A stretch of DNA of 64,000 nucleotides from positions 1 through 64,000 of the forward strand of contig DASPQV010000048.1 in assembly GCA_035624785.1 (NCBI GenBank), written 5' to 3'. Both the position numbers and the translations under genes were made by a program. Source of the DNA: JAJZNI01 sp035624785 (lineage in GTDB: Bacteria; Chloroflexota; Dormibacteria; Aeolococcales; Aeolococcaceae). How positions within the stretch are numbered: position 1 is the stretch's first letter; each line of letters begins with the position of its first letter. Under the pieces are notes generated by a model. The model was given only the letters and a program-made list of their open reading frames with translations, did not search any database and was not told the DNA's origin. Below, piece by piece: positions 1 to 7,259 of this stretch.

Positions 1-75
1 TGGAGCGGGAGGCGGGGCTCGAACCCGTGACCCCTACCTTGGCAAGGTAGTGCTCTACCACTGAGCTACTCCCGC
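1..75 (-). tRNA. tRNA-Gly (GCC)
   Basis: The minus strand folds into a full cloverleaf. The acceptor stem is GCGGGAG/CTCCCGC, the anticodon stem CTACC/GGTAG encloses loop TTGCCAA (anticodon GCC), and the T loop is TTCGAGC. The 3' CCA is encoded at positions 1-3. The outer T-stem pair is an A-C mismatch. A TATACT -10 box lies upstream. Confidence 0.97.
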
Positions 76-85
76 GCGAGGGCCG

Positions 86-91
86 AGTATA
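86..91 (-). promoter_or_regulatory. -10 box for tRNA-Gly
   Basis: The hexamer TATACT on the minus strand ends 10 nt before the tRNA 5' end, so transcription should start about 4 nt upstream of the mature tRNA. I see no clear -35 element. Confidence 0.6.
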
Positions 92-169
92 CCGCGGGCC
101 TGTCTCCGCCCCTCCTCGCATCCGCCGTCGTGGCGGTCGGCGAGCTGACGCTTCCGAGCGGATGCGGGC

Positions 170-520
170 TCAGCCTCTGGGCGCCTCGCCCGCCGCGGCC
201 ACCTCGCCCAGCTGCCGGAGGCGGTCGAATGTGTAGATGCCAGTCGAGTGGCCATCGGCCCAGACAGTGTTGAGGCCGTAGGCGCCGACCAGGGCCATGT
301 CGGCGAGCTCATCCTCTCCCGATCGGAGCTGGGGCTGGGACGCGAACCGGCCGGGCATGCCGAGCTCGCCAGCGCAGACGGCGCAGGGGCAGGCCCGGCG
401 CAGATCCGCGAAGGGGATCCGGTGCACCGCCCCGTCGGCCCATTCGATCAGCAGGGCCCGGGCTGGCTCGTCGTAGTCGAAGCGGAGCGGCCGGGTGCGG
501 TCCGGTGCGGGGATGGGCAT
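170..520 (-). CDS. DUF971 (GBBH-like N-terminal domain) protein
   Basis: This 116-residue protein matches the small DUF971 family, the fold found at the N terminus of gamma-butyrobetaine hydroxylase. The family signature is visible as an RACPCAVC-type segment after an IPFADLR stretch, followed by YGLNTVWADGHSTGIYTFD, where the WxDGHxxGIYxF pattern is diagnostic. Stand-alone members often sit beside iron-sulfur or Mrp ATPase genes and may bind metal; their biochemical role is not established. It follows the SCP2 gene on the same strand with a 29-nt gap, so the two are probably co-transcribed. The ATG start is the first in frame. Confidence 0.85.
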   Translation of the reverse strand: MPIPAPDRTRPLRFDYDEPARALLIEWADGAVHRIPFADLRRACPCAVCAGELGMPGRFASQPQLRSGEDELADMALVGAYGLNTVWADGHSTGIYTFDRLRQLGEVAAAGEAPRG

Positions 521-549
521 GGCCCGCAGACCGTGCGGAGGCGAGTTCC

Positions 550-879
550 CTAGCGGAGCAGGGTCTGGAGTTTCATGGCCAGACCCATGTCGCCCCTCAC
601 CTTGATCTTCCCGGTCATGAAGGCCATGGTGGGATCGAGCTGGCCCGTCGAGAGGGCGACGAAGTCACTGGCCGCCATCGAGATGGTGGTGTTGGGGTTC
701 TCCGGCGCGCCCGCGCCCGCCTCACCCTTGCCACCCTCGAGGAGGATGTGGTACTCACCGCCGTCCTCTCCCGAGAGGTCGAAACGGTAGCTGGCGACGC
801 TGGTGCCGGCCTTGGCCGGATCTGCCAGCCGGGTGTTGATCTCGTCGAAGAGCTCGGTCACGGTGGGCACGGACGACAT
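550..879 (-). CDS. SCP2 sterol-binding domain protein
   Basis: The 109-residue protein is a single SCP2 (sterol carrier protein 2) domain, a hydrophobic pocket that binds lipids or acyl chains. The family's C-terminal pattern is clear: a TTISMAASDFVALSTGQLDP segment followed by AFMTGKIKVRGDMGLAMKLQ. Bacterial stand-alone SCP2 proteins are cytosolic and their ligands are mostly unknown. A purine-rich GGGAGG directly abuts the ATG, and a TAGACT box lies about 28 nt upstream at 908-913. It is probably the first gene of an operon with the DUF971 gene. Confidence 0.88.
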   Translation of the reverse strand: MSSVPTVTELFDEINTRLADPAKAGTSVASYRFDLSGEDGGEYHILLEGGKGEAGAGAPENPNTTISMAASDFVALSTGQLDPTMAFMTGKIKVRGDMGLAMKLQTLLR

Positions 880-921
880 CCTCCCTGGTGTCTCGAAGAC
901 TCCCCGCAGTCTACGCGGACC

Positions 922-1206
922 TCAGAGGAGCGTCTCTGCCTGCTGCGGCCGAGCCCGGCGCCGAGGGCCGGCCTCGTCGGAGACGATGGCGTCGTCGCTG
1001 GCGGGATGCTCGACCAGGGCGATGACGCGGGCCGCCATGAAGCGTCCCGTCCTCACCGACTGGCCGGAGCGGGTCACCTCACTGACCTCCACGACGCCCC
1101 GAGCGGTGCTGACCTCCACCCGGCGGCCTTCCCGGGTGGCGGTGATCTCGTAAGTCTGAGCGGCGCCGCCGGTGTCGACGACGATCTCCACCCGATCTCC
1201 TTTCAT
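922..1206 (-). CDS. Hypothetical protein, 94 aa
   Basis: I do not recognise a family. The first half (MKGDRVEIVVDTGGAAQTYE) and the alternating hydrophobic residues that follow suggest a small beta-rich domain. The tail is basic (GPRRRARPQQ). I chose the ATG at 1206 rather than the longer frame because a TACGAT -10 hexamer lies 7 nt upstream, as for many other genes here, and because the extra upstream residues are low-complexity Arg/Pro. It is divergent from nfeD. Confidence 0.6.
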   Translation of the reverse strand: MKGDRVEIVVDTGGAAQTYEITATREGRRVEVSTARGVVEVSEVTRSGQSVRTGRFMAARVIALVEHPASDDAIVSDEAGPRRRARPQQAETLL

Positions 1207-1213
1207 GGCCCGG

Positions 1214-1219
1214 ATCGTA
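1214..1219 (-). promoter_or_regulatory. -10 box, leaderless start of the 94-aa gene
   Basis: TACGAT on the minus strand ends 7 nt before the ATG, so the mRNA would begin at or next to the start codon. Confidence 0.45.
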
Positions 1220-1394
1220 CTCGGAGCGGTCGGCGGCCGTCGGGAGCCAGGCCTCGGAGGGTGCACCACCCCGGCGTGCTGGCCTCGGCGCAGCGGGGTG
1301 AGATGCTCGCACGAGAGCCCGGACAGCGAACCGGCGCCAGCAGATGCTGCTGTGGACGACGCGCTCGGTGTGATTCAGCCCGACGTGGGACGGG

Positions 1395-1400
1395 TACACT
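1395..1400 (+). promoter_or_regulatory. -10 box, leaderless start of nfeD
   Basis: TACACT ends 9 nt before the ATG at 1410. No Shine-Dalgarno sequence could fit between them. Confidence 0.5.
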
Positions 1401-1409
1401 TCCACCACC

Positions 1410-1874
1410 ATGACGTGGTGGTGGCTGATCTGGCTGATCGCGGCGGTGGTGCTGGCGGCCGCGGAGATCCACACCCAGCTGCTCATCGCCCTGTTCCTCG
1501 CCGCGGGGGCCGCGGCGGCGGCGATCATCGCCGGGGTCGGGCTGCCCTTGGGCATCCAGGTGTTCGTGGGCCTGGTGGTTGCCGCGGCGGGGATCGTGGC
1601 CCTTCGGCCGGGGGCCCGCCGGCTCATGGCGGAGCACCGGACCGCACCCTACCGCTTCCCGGGCATGGCCGACAGCCTGGTGGGTCTGCACGCCCTCACC
1701 GCCGACACGGTCGGTGACGAGCGACACCCGGGTCACGCCATCCTTGCCAACGAGCGTTGGATTGCCGTCACCGACTCCCCGGAGCCGCTGCCTTCCCAGA
1801 CCGACGTGGTGGTCACCGCGGTTCGGGGAACGACCCTGCTGGTGCGCGCCAGCGGCGCGCCTCGTCTGACCTAG
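1410..1874 (+). CDS. NfeD-like membrane protein
   Basis: This 154-residue protein has two or three hydrophobic N-terminal segments (about residues 1-65) followed by a soluble C-terminal domain of about 80 residues with the small OB-fold typical of NfeD (VGLHALTADTVG...RWIAVTDSPEPLPSQTDVVVTAV). Short NfeD proteins act together with SPFH-domain membrane proteins in membrane microdomains and quality control. The SPFH gene follows after 42 nt, which supports the call. The long form with a ClpP-like protease domain is not present. The start is a leaderless-type ATG. Confidence 0.88.
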   Translation: MTWWWLIWLIAAVVLAAAEIHTQLLIALFLAAGAAAAAIIAGVGLPLGIQVFVGLVVAAAGIVALRPGARRLMAEHRTAPYRFPGMADSLVGLHALTADTVGDERHPGHAILANERWIAVTDSPEPLPSQTDVVVTAVRGTTLLVRASGAPRLT

Positions 1875-1916
1875 GCCGGGTCCCGCTGTCCCCGGCCGCC
1901 TGAGGAGCTGTTTCAG

Positions 1917-2882
1917 ATGATCGCGGTTCTGGTGGTGCTGATCGTCGTCGTCGTCGTTCTGCTGGTCGGGGTTGGCACCGCCGTCAACCTGGTCCAGCAG
2001 GGATTCAGCGGGGTGGTGACCCGCTTTGGTCGCTTCCATCGTGAGGTCGGCCCGGGAATCCGGCTGATCTGGCCCTTCTTCGACCGGATGATCCGGGTCG
2101 ACATGCGTGAGACCCCCCGCACCGGAGACCGGCAGGATGTCATCACCCGGGACAACGTGGCGGTGGCGGTGAACGCCACCATCTTCAGCCAGGTGATCGA
2201 CGCCAAGGCTGCCCTGTTCAACGTGTCGAGCTACTTCATCGCCATCGACCAACAGGCCCGCACCACGCTGCGCAACGCCTTCGGCAACGTGACCCTGGAC
2301 GAAGCCCTGTCCTCGCGGGAGCAGATCAACGCCGCGATGCAGGTGGCCATGGAGCAGGTGACCGACAAGTGGGGGATCCGGATCAACCGGATCGAGATCG
2401 TCGACATCACGCCCCCAGGGACGATCCTCCAGGCCATGGCGCTGCAGAAGACCGCCGACCAGGAGAAGCGGGCCCGGATCCTTCAGTCCGAGGGCCAGCA
2501 GCAATCGCAGGTCAACATCGCCGAGGGCAACCGGCAGGCTCAGATCAAGCAGGCGGAGGGCGAGAAGCAGGCCACCATCCTGCGGGCCGAGGGCGCCCGT
2601 CAGGCCGCCATCCTCGAGGCCGAGGGGCGCGCCCAGGCGATCGAGACGGTCTACTCGGCCATCAAGGGTTCCCAGCCGGACCCGACCCTGGTCGCCATCC
2701 TCCAGCTCGACACCCTGAGCAAGTTCGCGGACAGCGACAACACGACGATCGTCGTGCCCGCCGAGTCGGCGGCCCTCATGGGTGCGGCCCAGGCGGTCAA
2801 GACGGTGCTCGCGGCGGTTCCGGGCGCCGACGGCACCGTCCCCGCAGGAGCGCCGGCGCAGGGGACACCGGCCACGAAGTGA
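1917..2882 (+). CDS. SPFH/Band 7 (slipin/QmcA-like) membrane protein
   Basis: The 321-residue protein has one N-terminal membrane helix (about residues 2-22), an SPFH/Band 7 domain (GVVTRFGRFHREVGPGIRLI onward, to about residue 190), and a long helical region rich in Ala, Glu and Gln (about residues 180-255) with repeated AEGxxQAxI units that should form a coiled coil for oligomerisation. The tail is Ala/Pro-rich. Slipin-type SPFH proteins scaffold membrane domains and pair with short NfeD, which is the gene just upstream. HflK or HflC is less likely because there is no second paralog. Confidence 0.92.
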   Translation: MIAVLVVLIVVVVVLLVGVGTAVNLVQQGFSGVVTRFGRFHREVGPGIRLIWPFFDRMIRVDMRETPRTGDRQDVITRDNVAVAVNATIFSQVIDAKAALFNVSSYFIAIDQQARTTLRNAFGNVTLDEALSSREQINAAMQVAMEQVTDKWGIRINRIEIVDITPPGTILQAMALQKTADQEKRARILQSEGQQQSQVNIAEGNRQAQIKQAEGEKQATILRAEGARQAAILEAEGRAQAIETVYSAIKGSQPDPTLVAILQLDTLSKFADSDNTTIVVPAESAALMGAAQAVKTVLAAVPGADGTVPAGAPAQGTPATK

Positions 2883-2898
2883 CCTCCGGCGTCGGGCC

Positions 2899-4302
2899 GT
2901 GAGCGGCGGAGCGGCAGAGGGCCAGGCTGACCTCTTCGGGGAGCCGGGAGCGGGGCGGATGCCGGCCAGGCTCCCCGGCTCCGCCGCCGCGCGGCCCCCT
3001 TCCGCGGCGATCGGCGCGTCCGCGCCGCTCGCGGCTCGGATGCGGCCGCAGTCCCTCGACGAGTTCGTCGGCCAGGTCTCGGTGATCGGTCCGGGCAGCG
3101 TCCTGCGTCAGGCGGTGGAGGCCCAACAGCTCCCGTCTCTGATCCTCTGGGGACCGCCGGGGAGTGGCAAGACAACGCTTGCCATGCTGCTCGCGGCGAT
3201 GACACGGGCCGATTTCGAACCGGTCAGCGCGGTCACGGCGGGCGTCGCCGACCTTCGCCAGATCGTGGGGCGCGCTCGGGAGCGCCGCCGCGCCGGGCGG
3301 CGAACCGTCCTCTTCATCGACGAGATCCACCGTTTCAACAAGGCCCAGCAGGACGCGGTTCTCCCCCACGTTGAGAGCGGGCTGGTCCAGCTCCTCGGGG
3401 CGACCACCGAGAACCCCAGCTTCGAGGTCAATGCCGCGCTGCTCTCGCGAGCCCGGGTGGTGCGTCTCGAGGCTCTCGACATCGAGGACCTCCGCGCCGT
3501 CGTCCGCCGAGCCCTCGCCGACTCCGAACGGGGACTGGGCGGGCGCGGCGTGTCTCTCGATCCCGAAGCCGAGGACAGGCTGCTGACCCTGGCCGGAGGT
3601 GATGCGCGGGTGGCCCTGGACGCCCTCGAGCTGGCCTCCGTGGCGGTGACCCGGCGGCGCGGCCGGAGCGTTGGGGTTGCCGATGTCGAGGGAGCCCTGC
3701 AATCGCCGACGCTTCTCTACGACAAGGCCGGCGATCAGCACTACTGGCTGATCTCGGCGTTCATCAAGTCGATCCGCGGGTCCGACCCTGACGCCTCCAT
3801 CTACTGGCTGGCCCGCATGCTGGAGGCGGGCGAGGATCCCCTGTTCGTGGCCCGCCGCCTGGTGATCCTCGCCGCCGAGGATGTCGGGCTGGCGGATCCC
3901 CAGGCCCTCTCGGTGGCCGTTGCCGCCCAGCAGGCCGCCCACTTCGTGGGCATGCCCGAGGGTTACCTGCCTCTCTCCGAAGCGACGCTGTACCTGGCCA
4001 TGGCGCCCAAGAGCAACTCCGCGCTCCGCGCCTACGGGGCGGCGCGCCAGGACGTCCTCGACACCCTAAACCAGCCGGTCCCGCTCCATCTCCGCAACGC
4101 GGTGACCGCCCTGGGCCGGGAGATGGGCTTCGGCGCCGGCTACCGCTACGCGCACGACGAGCCGGAGGGGGTCGCCACCCAGCAGCACCTTCCCGACCAG
4201 CTGGCGGGCCGCCGCTACTACCAGCCGGGGACACGGGGCGCGGAGGCGGAGATCGCCAAGCGGCTCGAGGAGCTCAGGGCTCGACTCCGCGGGGAGGGGT
4301 AG
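2899..4302 (+). CDS. rarA: Replication-associated recombination protein RarA (MgsA)
   Basis: This AAA+ ATPase of about 467 residues acts at stalled replication forks. Walker A (GPPGSGKTT) is near residue 85, Walker B is TVLFIDEIHRF near residue 135, and sensor 1 is GATTENPSFE. The family-specific C-terminal half (QHYWLISAFIKSIRGSDPDA, ARMLEAGEDPLFVARRLVI) is complete. I chose the GTG at 2899 because it follows the SPFH stop closely and gives a normal RarA length; the upstream extension is a shadow of the SPFH frame. The N-terminal SGGAAEGQADLFGE segment resembles the QxDLF clamp-binding peptide found in many RarA proteins. Confidence 0.95.
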   Translation: MSGGAAEGQADLFGEPGAGRMPARLPGSAAARPPSAAIGASAPLAARMRPQSLDEFVGQVSVIGPGSVLRQAVEAQQLPSLILWGPPGSGKTTLAMLLAAMTRADFEPVSAVTAGVADLRQIVGRARERRRAGRRTVLFIDEIHRFNKAQQDAVLPHVESGLVQLLGATTENPSFEVNAALLSRARVVRLEALDIEDLRAVVRRALADSERGLGGRGVSLDPEAEDRLLTLAGGDARVALDALELASVAVTRRRGRSVGVADVEGALQSPTLLYDKAGDQHYWLISAFIKSIRGSDPDASIYWLARMLEAGEDPLFVARRLVILAAEDVGLADPQALSVAVAAQQAAHFVGMPEGYLPLSEATLYLAMAPKSNSALRAYGAARQDVLDTLNQPVPLHLRNAVTALGREMGFGAGYRYAHDEPEGVATQQHLPDQLAGRRYYQPGTRGAEAEIAKRLEELRARLRGEG

Positions 4303-4360
4303 TGGCCGGCGAGGGTCGGGTGTGTCGAGGTCGTGGTCGTCCTCGCGGCTCCGCCGGATG

Positions 4361-4431
4361 AGGCGACGGCGGGAATCGAACCCGCGATCAGGGTTTTGCA
4401 GACCCGTGCCTTACCACTTGGCTACGTCGCC
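4361..4431 (-). tRNA. tRNA-Cys (GCA)
   Basis: The minus strand gives a cloverleaf with acceptor GGCGACG/CGTCGCC and anticodon loop CTGCAAA (anticodon GCA). The discriminator is U, as expected for cysteine. CCA is not encoded. The outer anticodon-stem pair is a C-U mismatch. Confidence 0.95.
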
Positions 4432-4522
4432 CCGGCGGAGCGAGGGCAAGCCTCCTGGCGAGGCTCACCGGCGCGGATGAGGATACCCGAGGCGGGGAAG
4501 GGGGGACGCGGGCGCGCGACCC

Positions 4523-5182
4523 TTAGGTGGCCGACGCCGCAGTGAGGGCGGCGACCAGGGCGCGGGTCTCCGCCGGTAGGGCATCACCTGCTGGGGCGAG
4601 GAGCGGCAGCAGGTTCTTCTCGCGGGTCAGGGCTCGGAACATCAGACGGATGGTCACGTCGTGGTCGGGCCGATCCTCCACGGCAATCTGGTCCCCGGCT
4701 CGGACCGGCCCCGGCATGACGACTCGCAGGTACGCCCCCGGGGTGGCACGCAGGGTGAAGCGCCGCTCCCAGGCGTTCTCCCCGAGCCAGCCGGCGAAGG
4801 TGCGGCAGGGGATCCGGGGACAGCTGACCTCGAGCACGCAGCGTTCCCCGATTCGCCAGCGCTCGCCGATCCGGGCATCGTTGAGGTCCAGCCCGAGGGT
4901 GGTCAGGTTCTCTCCGAAGACGCCGCTCGGGAGTGATCGGCCCAGCTCCGCCTGCCAGGCGTCGAGGTCCTCGCGGGCATAGGCATAGACCGCCTGCTCA
5001 TGGCCGCCGTGGCTGTTGGTGTCGCCGATGCCGTCGCCGGCCAGGCCGCTGGTCGGCGACGTTCCCGGGTCGGTGATCTCGACCGGTCCGGCCACCGGGC
5101 GCTTGTCGATGCCGGTGACCGGGAAGTCCGAGTGGACGGTGGGGACGAGCCTGCCCACGTTGACGGAGAGGACGGTTGCCAC
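4523..5182 (-). CDS. MOSC domain protein (YiiM-like)
   Basis: This 219-residue protein matches the YiiM/MOSC family: VEITDPGTSPTSGLAGDGIG with an HGGHEQAVYAY segment (about residues 55-68), then PSGVFGENLT and a Cys-containing CPRIPCRTFAGW (about residues 121-132). MOSC domains bind the molybdenum cofactor or carry sulfur, and YiiM-type proteins reduce N-hydroxylated compounds. The enzyme substrate here cannot be inferred. The GTG start lies 8 nt after a TACGGT hexamer, so it is probably leaderless. Confidence 0.9.
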   Translation of the reverse strand: MATVLSVNVGRLVPTVHSDFPVTGIDKRPVAGPVEITDPGTSPTSGLAGDGIGDTNSHGGHEQAVYAYAREDLDAWQAELGRSLPSGVFGENLTTLGLDLNDARIGERWRIGERCVLEVSCPRIPCRTFAGWLGENAWERRFTLRATPGAYLRVVMPGPVRAGDQIAVEDRPDHDVTIRLMFRALTREKNLLPLLAPAGDALPAETRALVAALTAASAT

Positions 5183-5190
5183 GGGTGGTC

Positions 5191-5196
5191 ACCGTA
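5191..5196 (-). promoter_or_regulatory. -10 box, leaderless start of the MOSC gene
   Basis: TACGGT on the minus strand ends 8 nt before the GTG start. Confidence 0.4.
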
Positions 5197-5333
5197 GCGC
5201 GGACTGCGGTCTCGAGGCTCCCCGGAGTTCGCCGCTGGGAGCTCGGACTGCGCTCGGCCCGCTCTCCGAGGCAGGGCAGGAGCCTCAGCGGTTGGCCGCG
5301 GCGCGGGAGAGGTCGGCCAGCAGTTACGCCGGC

Positions 5334-5894
5334 TCAGTTGCCGGCGCGGTCGCCGGGTGGAGCGACCGGCTGATCCGGGTCCGGCGGGAGCACGAAGCCG
5401 ACCTCCAGGGCGTCGGCGAGGGCCCGCAGGCGCTTGAAGAATCCGGCGGTATGGTACGAGCGCGGCAGCCGCAGCCCGTGGAAGTCGGAGTGGTGCACCC
5501 ACTCGTGGAGCAGGGTGTTGAGGAACACCTTGGCCGAGATCACCCGCTGCTGCACGGCGGTGCGGTGGTAGATCCGGATCCGCGCCCAGGCCAGCGAGCC
5601 GTCGTCGCCCAGCCGGTAGGTGTAGTAGCCATAGGTCTTGGACTGAAGGCGGCGGCCGTCGTGACGATGCACCTGGGGACGGTCGGCCACCACGAGGCGG
5701 CAATCGGGAAGGCTCGCCTCGCGGCTCAGCGCGTCGATCAGGTGTTGGCCGAGGCGCTGACGCTCGCCGGGGTCGTCACCGGCGCCGAGCACCCGCAGGG
5801 CCAGCCCGCGGCTCACCGGCGACGGTCGCACCGGAGCGCCGGTCGCCAGCTGGCTGCGGCGGTAGGCGGCCTCGCTTCCCCAGGTGGCGAACAT
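5334..5894 (-). CDS. Putative zinc metalloprotease-like protein (HEXXH)
   Basis: The 186-residue protein carries LLHEWVHHSDFHG near residues 128-140. This is an HExxH zinc motif in a helix, followed by RSYHTAGFFKRLRAL, a potential third-ligand and scaffold segment. The arrangement recalls SprT-like or minigluzincin folds, but I cannot name the family. There is no signal peptide or membrane helix, so it is likely cytosolic. The ATG lies 8 nt after a TATACT box, which suggests a leaderless transcript divergent from tRNA-Leu. The last 20 residues are Pro/Asp-rich. Confidence 0.7.
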   Translation of the reverse strand: MFATWGSEAAYRRSQLATGAPVRPSPVSRGLALRVLGAGDDPGERQRLGQHLIDALSREASLPDCRLVVADRPQVHRHDGRRLQSKTYGYYTYRLGDDGSLAWARIRIYHRTAVQQRVISAKVFLNTLLHEWVHHSDFHGLRLPRSYHTAGFFKRLRALADALEVGFVLPPDPDQPVAPPGDRAGN

Positions 5895-5902
5895 CCGTCC
5901 GC

Positions 5903-5908
5903 AGTATA
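5903..5908 (-). promoter_or_regulatory. -10 box, leaderless start of the HEXXH gene
   Basis: TATACT on the minus strand ends 8 nt before the ATG at 5894. It lies 11 nt from the oppositely directed tRNA-Leu -10 box, so the two promoters overlap. Confidence 0.6.
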
Positions 5909-5919
5909 GGGGGTGCGGC

Positions 5920-5925
5920 TAGACT
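5920..5925 (+). promoter_or_regulatory. -10 box for tRNA-Leu
   Basis: TAGACT ends 11 nt before the tRNA 5' end, giving a predicted leader of about 4-5 nt. Confidence 0.55.
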
Positions 5926-5936
5926 GAGCCGCGTCC

Positions 5937-6021
5937 ACCGGGCTGGCGGAACTGGCAGACGCAGCGGTCCTAAAAACCGTGGGGGCGACGCCCCGTCCGG
6001 GTTCGAGCCCCGGGCCCGGTA
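5937..6021 (+). tRNA. tRNA-Leu (UAA), unusual C33
   Basis: An 85-nt class II tRNA. Its acceptor is ACCGGGC/GCCCGGT, it has a long variable arm (GGGGC-GAC-GCCCC) and T loop TTCGAGC, and the discriminator is A as required for leucine. The anticodon stem GCGGT/ACCGT encloses loop CCTAAAA, so the anticodon is UAA and position 33 is C instead of the near-universal U. CCA is not encoded. Confidence 0.93.
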
Positions 6022-6185
6022 GGCAACCCCGAATCGCGCGATTGGCTTCCCCGGCCCTGTCGCAGGCGATCCGCGGGTGCCCCTGACCCCAGGCTGACCC
6101 CCACAGCGATGCAGCGGAAAGCGGTGGAGGAGATCAGCTGGAGCAGAGACAATGGCCCCGATACACAGGGCAGAGGTTTGATTTG

Positions 6186-7223
6186 ATGGTGCGCCCACCG
6201 AGCAGCTGGATCGCTCGAGCCATGGACGCGGGGGTGCGCTGGCAGCTCGGCCGGATGCCGCTCCGGCTGCCTCCGCCGGGCAGCTGGACGCCCGCGGACC
6301 CTACCCGTTTCTGGGCCGAGAGCTCACTGCATGACCCGGCTCTCATCACCGTCGGGCCGCCGCGGCGGCGTGACGGTGTGGAGGTGCGGACGCTGACCGG
6401 GCCGAGCCGCGGACCTGGCTCCGACCCGGGCAGCCACCGCCTGGTGGCCACCGTGCACCTCCGGCCGGGCCGGCCAGACCAGCCCTTCGTGCTCGCCATC
6501 CACGGCCTGCTGGCGGCCTGGCCGCAGTACGAGGAGTGGCAATGCCGGCGGCTGGTGGCCCGCGGCGCCCACGCCGGCCGGATCGATCTTCCCCTTCACC
6601 TCCGGCGCCGCCCGCCCGGGGCCAGAAGCGGGGTCGGGTACATCAGCGCCGACCTTCGCTGGACCCGCGAGGTCGTTCGCCAGTCCGTCGAGGACTGTGC
6701 TGCGGTGCTGGCCTGGGCCCGGTCGGAGGTCAGCCCGCGACTGGGGGTCATGGGCACCTCGTTGGGAGGCTTGATCGCCTGTCTCTTGGCCGCTCATCTC
6801 GAGCTCTCCTCGATGGTGGCCACGGCTCCCTTCTGCGACCCCGCGGGGACCTTCCTCGACCACCTGCCACCGCGGATCAGGGGCACCCTCGCGCTGAGCG
6901 GTGGCGGCGGAGGGGCTTGGGGAACTGATCGGGCCGCAGCCCGAGCGGCGGTGCGCTCCGCCCTGGCCCCCCTGGTGCCGCGAGCCTTCTGCCCTCCGCG
7001 GACGCCGGGCGAGCGGATCGCCATCGTCCGTCCGACCCTGGACACCATCGTCGGCGACCGGGCCATGGTCGAGTTGGCCGAGGCCTGGGGTGCCGCATTG
7101 TGGAGCTACCCGCACGGGCATGCCTCGGTCGTCAACGCCCGGGGGCTGGGACGGCGCATCCGTGATTGGCTGCTCGCGCCCGGCGGGGAGCTCGGGCCGG
7201 GGGGCGGGACGGCCGGGCGGTGA
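6186..7223 (+). CDS. Alpha/beta hydrolase
   Basis: This 345-residue protein has an alpha/beta hydrolase core: a FVLAIHGLLAAW strand-loop (about residue 100), a nucleophile elbow GTSLGG (about residue 197), and a C-terminal HGHAS segment that could supply the catalytic His. It resembles ABHD18/DUF2048-type hydrolases; the substrate is unknown. There is no signal peptide. An AGAGG lies about 9 nt upstream of the ATG, and a TTG one codon earlier is an alternative start. The gene is upstream of murL on the same strand but separated by a promoter-like CATACT. Confidence 0.82.
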   Translation: MVRPPSSWIARAMDAGVRWQLGRMPLRLPPPGSWTPADPTRFWAESSLHDPALITVGPPRRRDGVEVRTLTGPSRGPGSDPGSHRLVATVHLRPGRPDQPFVLAIHGLLAAWPQYEEWQCRRLVARGAHAGRIDLPLHLRRRPPGARSGVGYISADLRWTREVVRQSVEDCAAVLAWARSEVSPRLGVMGTSLGGLIACLLAAHLELSSMVATAPFCDPAGTFLDHLPPRIRGTLALSGGGGGAWGTDRAAARAAVRSALAPLVPRAFCPPRTPGERIAIVRPTLDTIVGDRAMVELAEAWGAALWSYPHGHASVVNARGLGRRIRDWLLAPGGELGPGGGTAGR

Positions 7224-7247
7224 GCTCAGCGGGGTCCTGATCGCCTC

Positions 7248-7253
7248 CATACT
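7248..7253 (+). promoter_or_regulatory. -10 box, leaderless start of murL
   Basis: CATACT ends 6 nt before the GTG start at 7260. Confidence 0.4.
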
Positions 7254-7259
7254 GAGCCC

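Noticed and set aside
1203..2504. 433-codon minus-strand frame opposite nfeD and the SPFH gene
   Set aside because: Shadow of the plus-strand genes; Asp/His/Arg-rich without domains.
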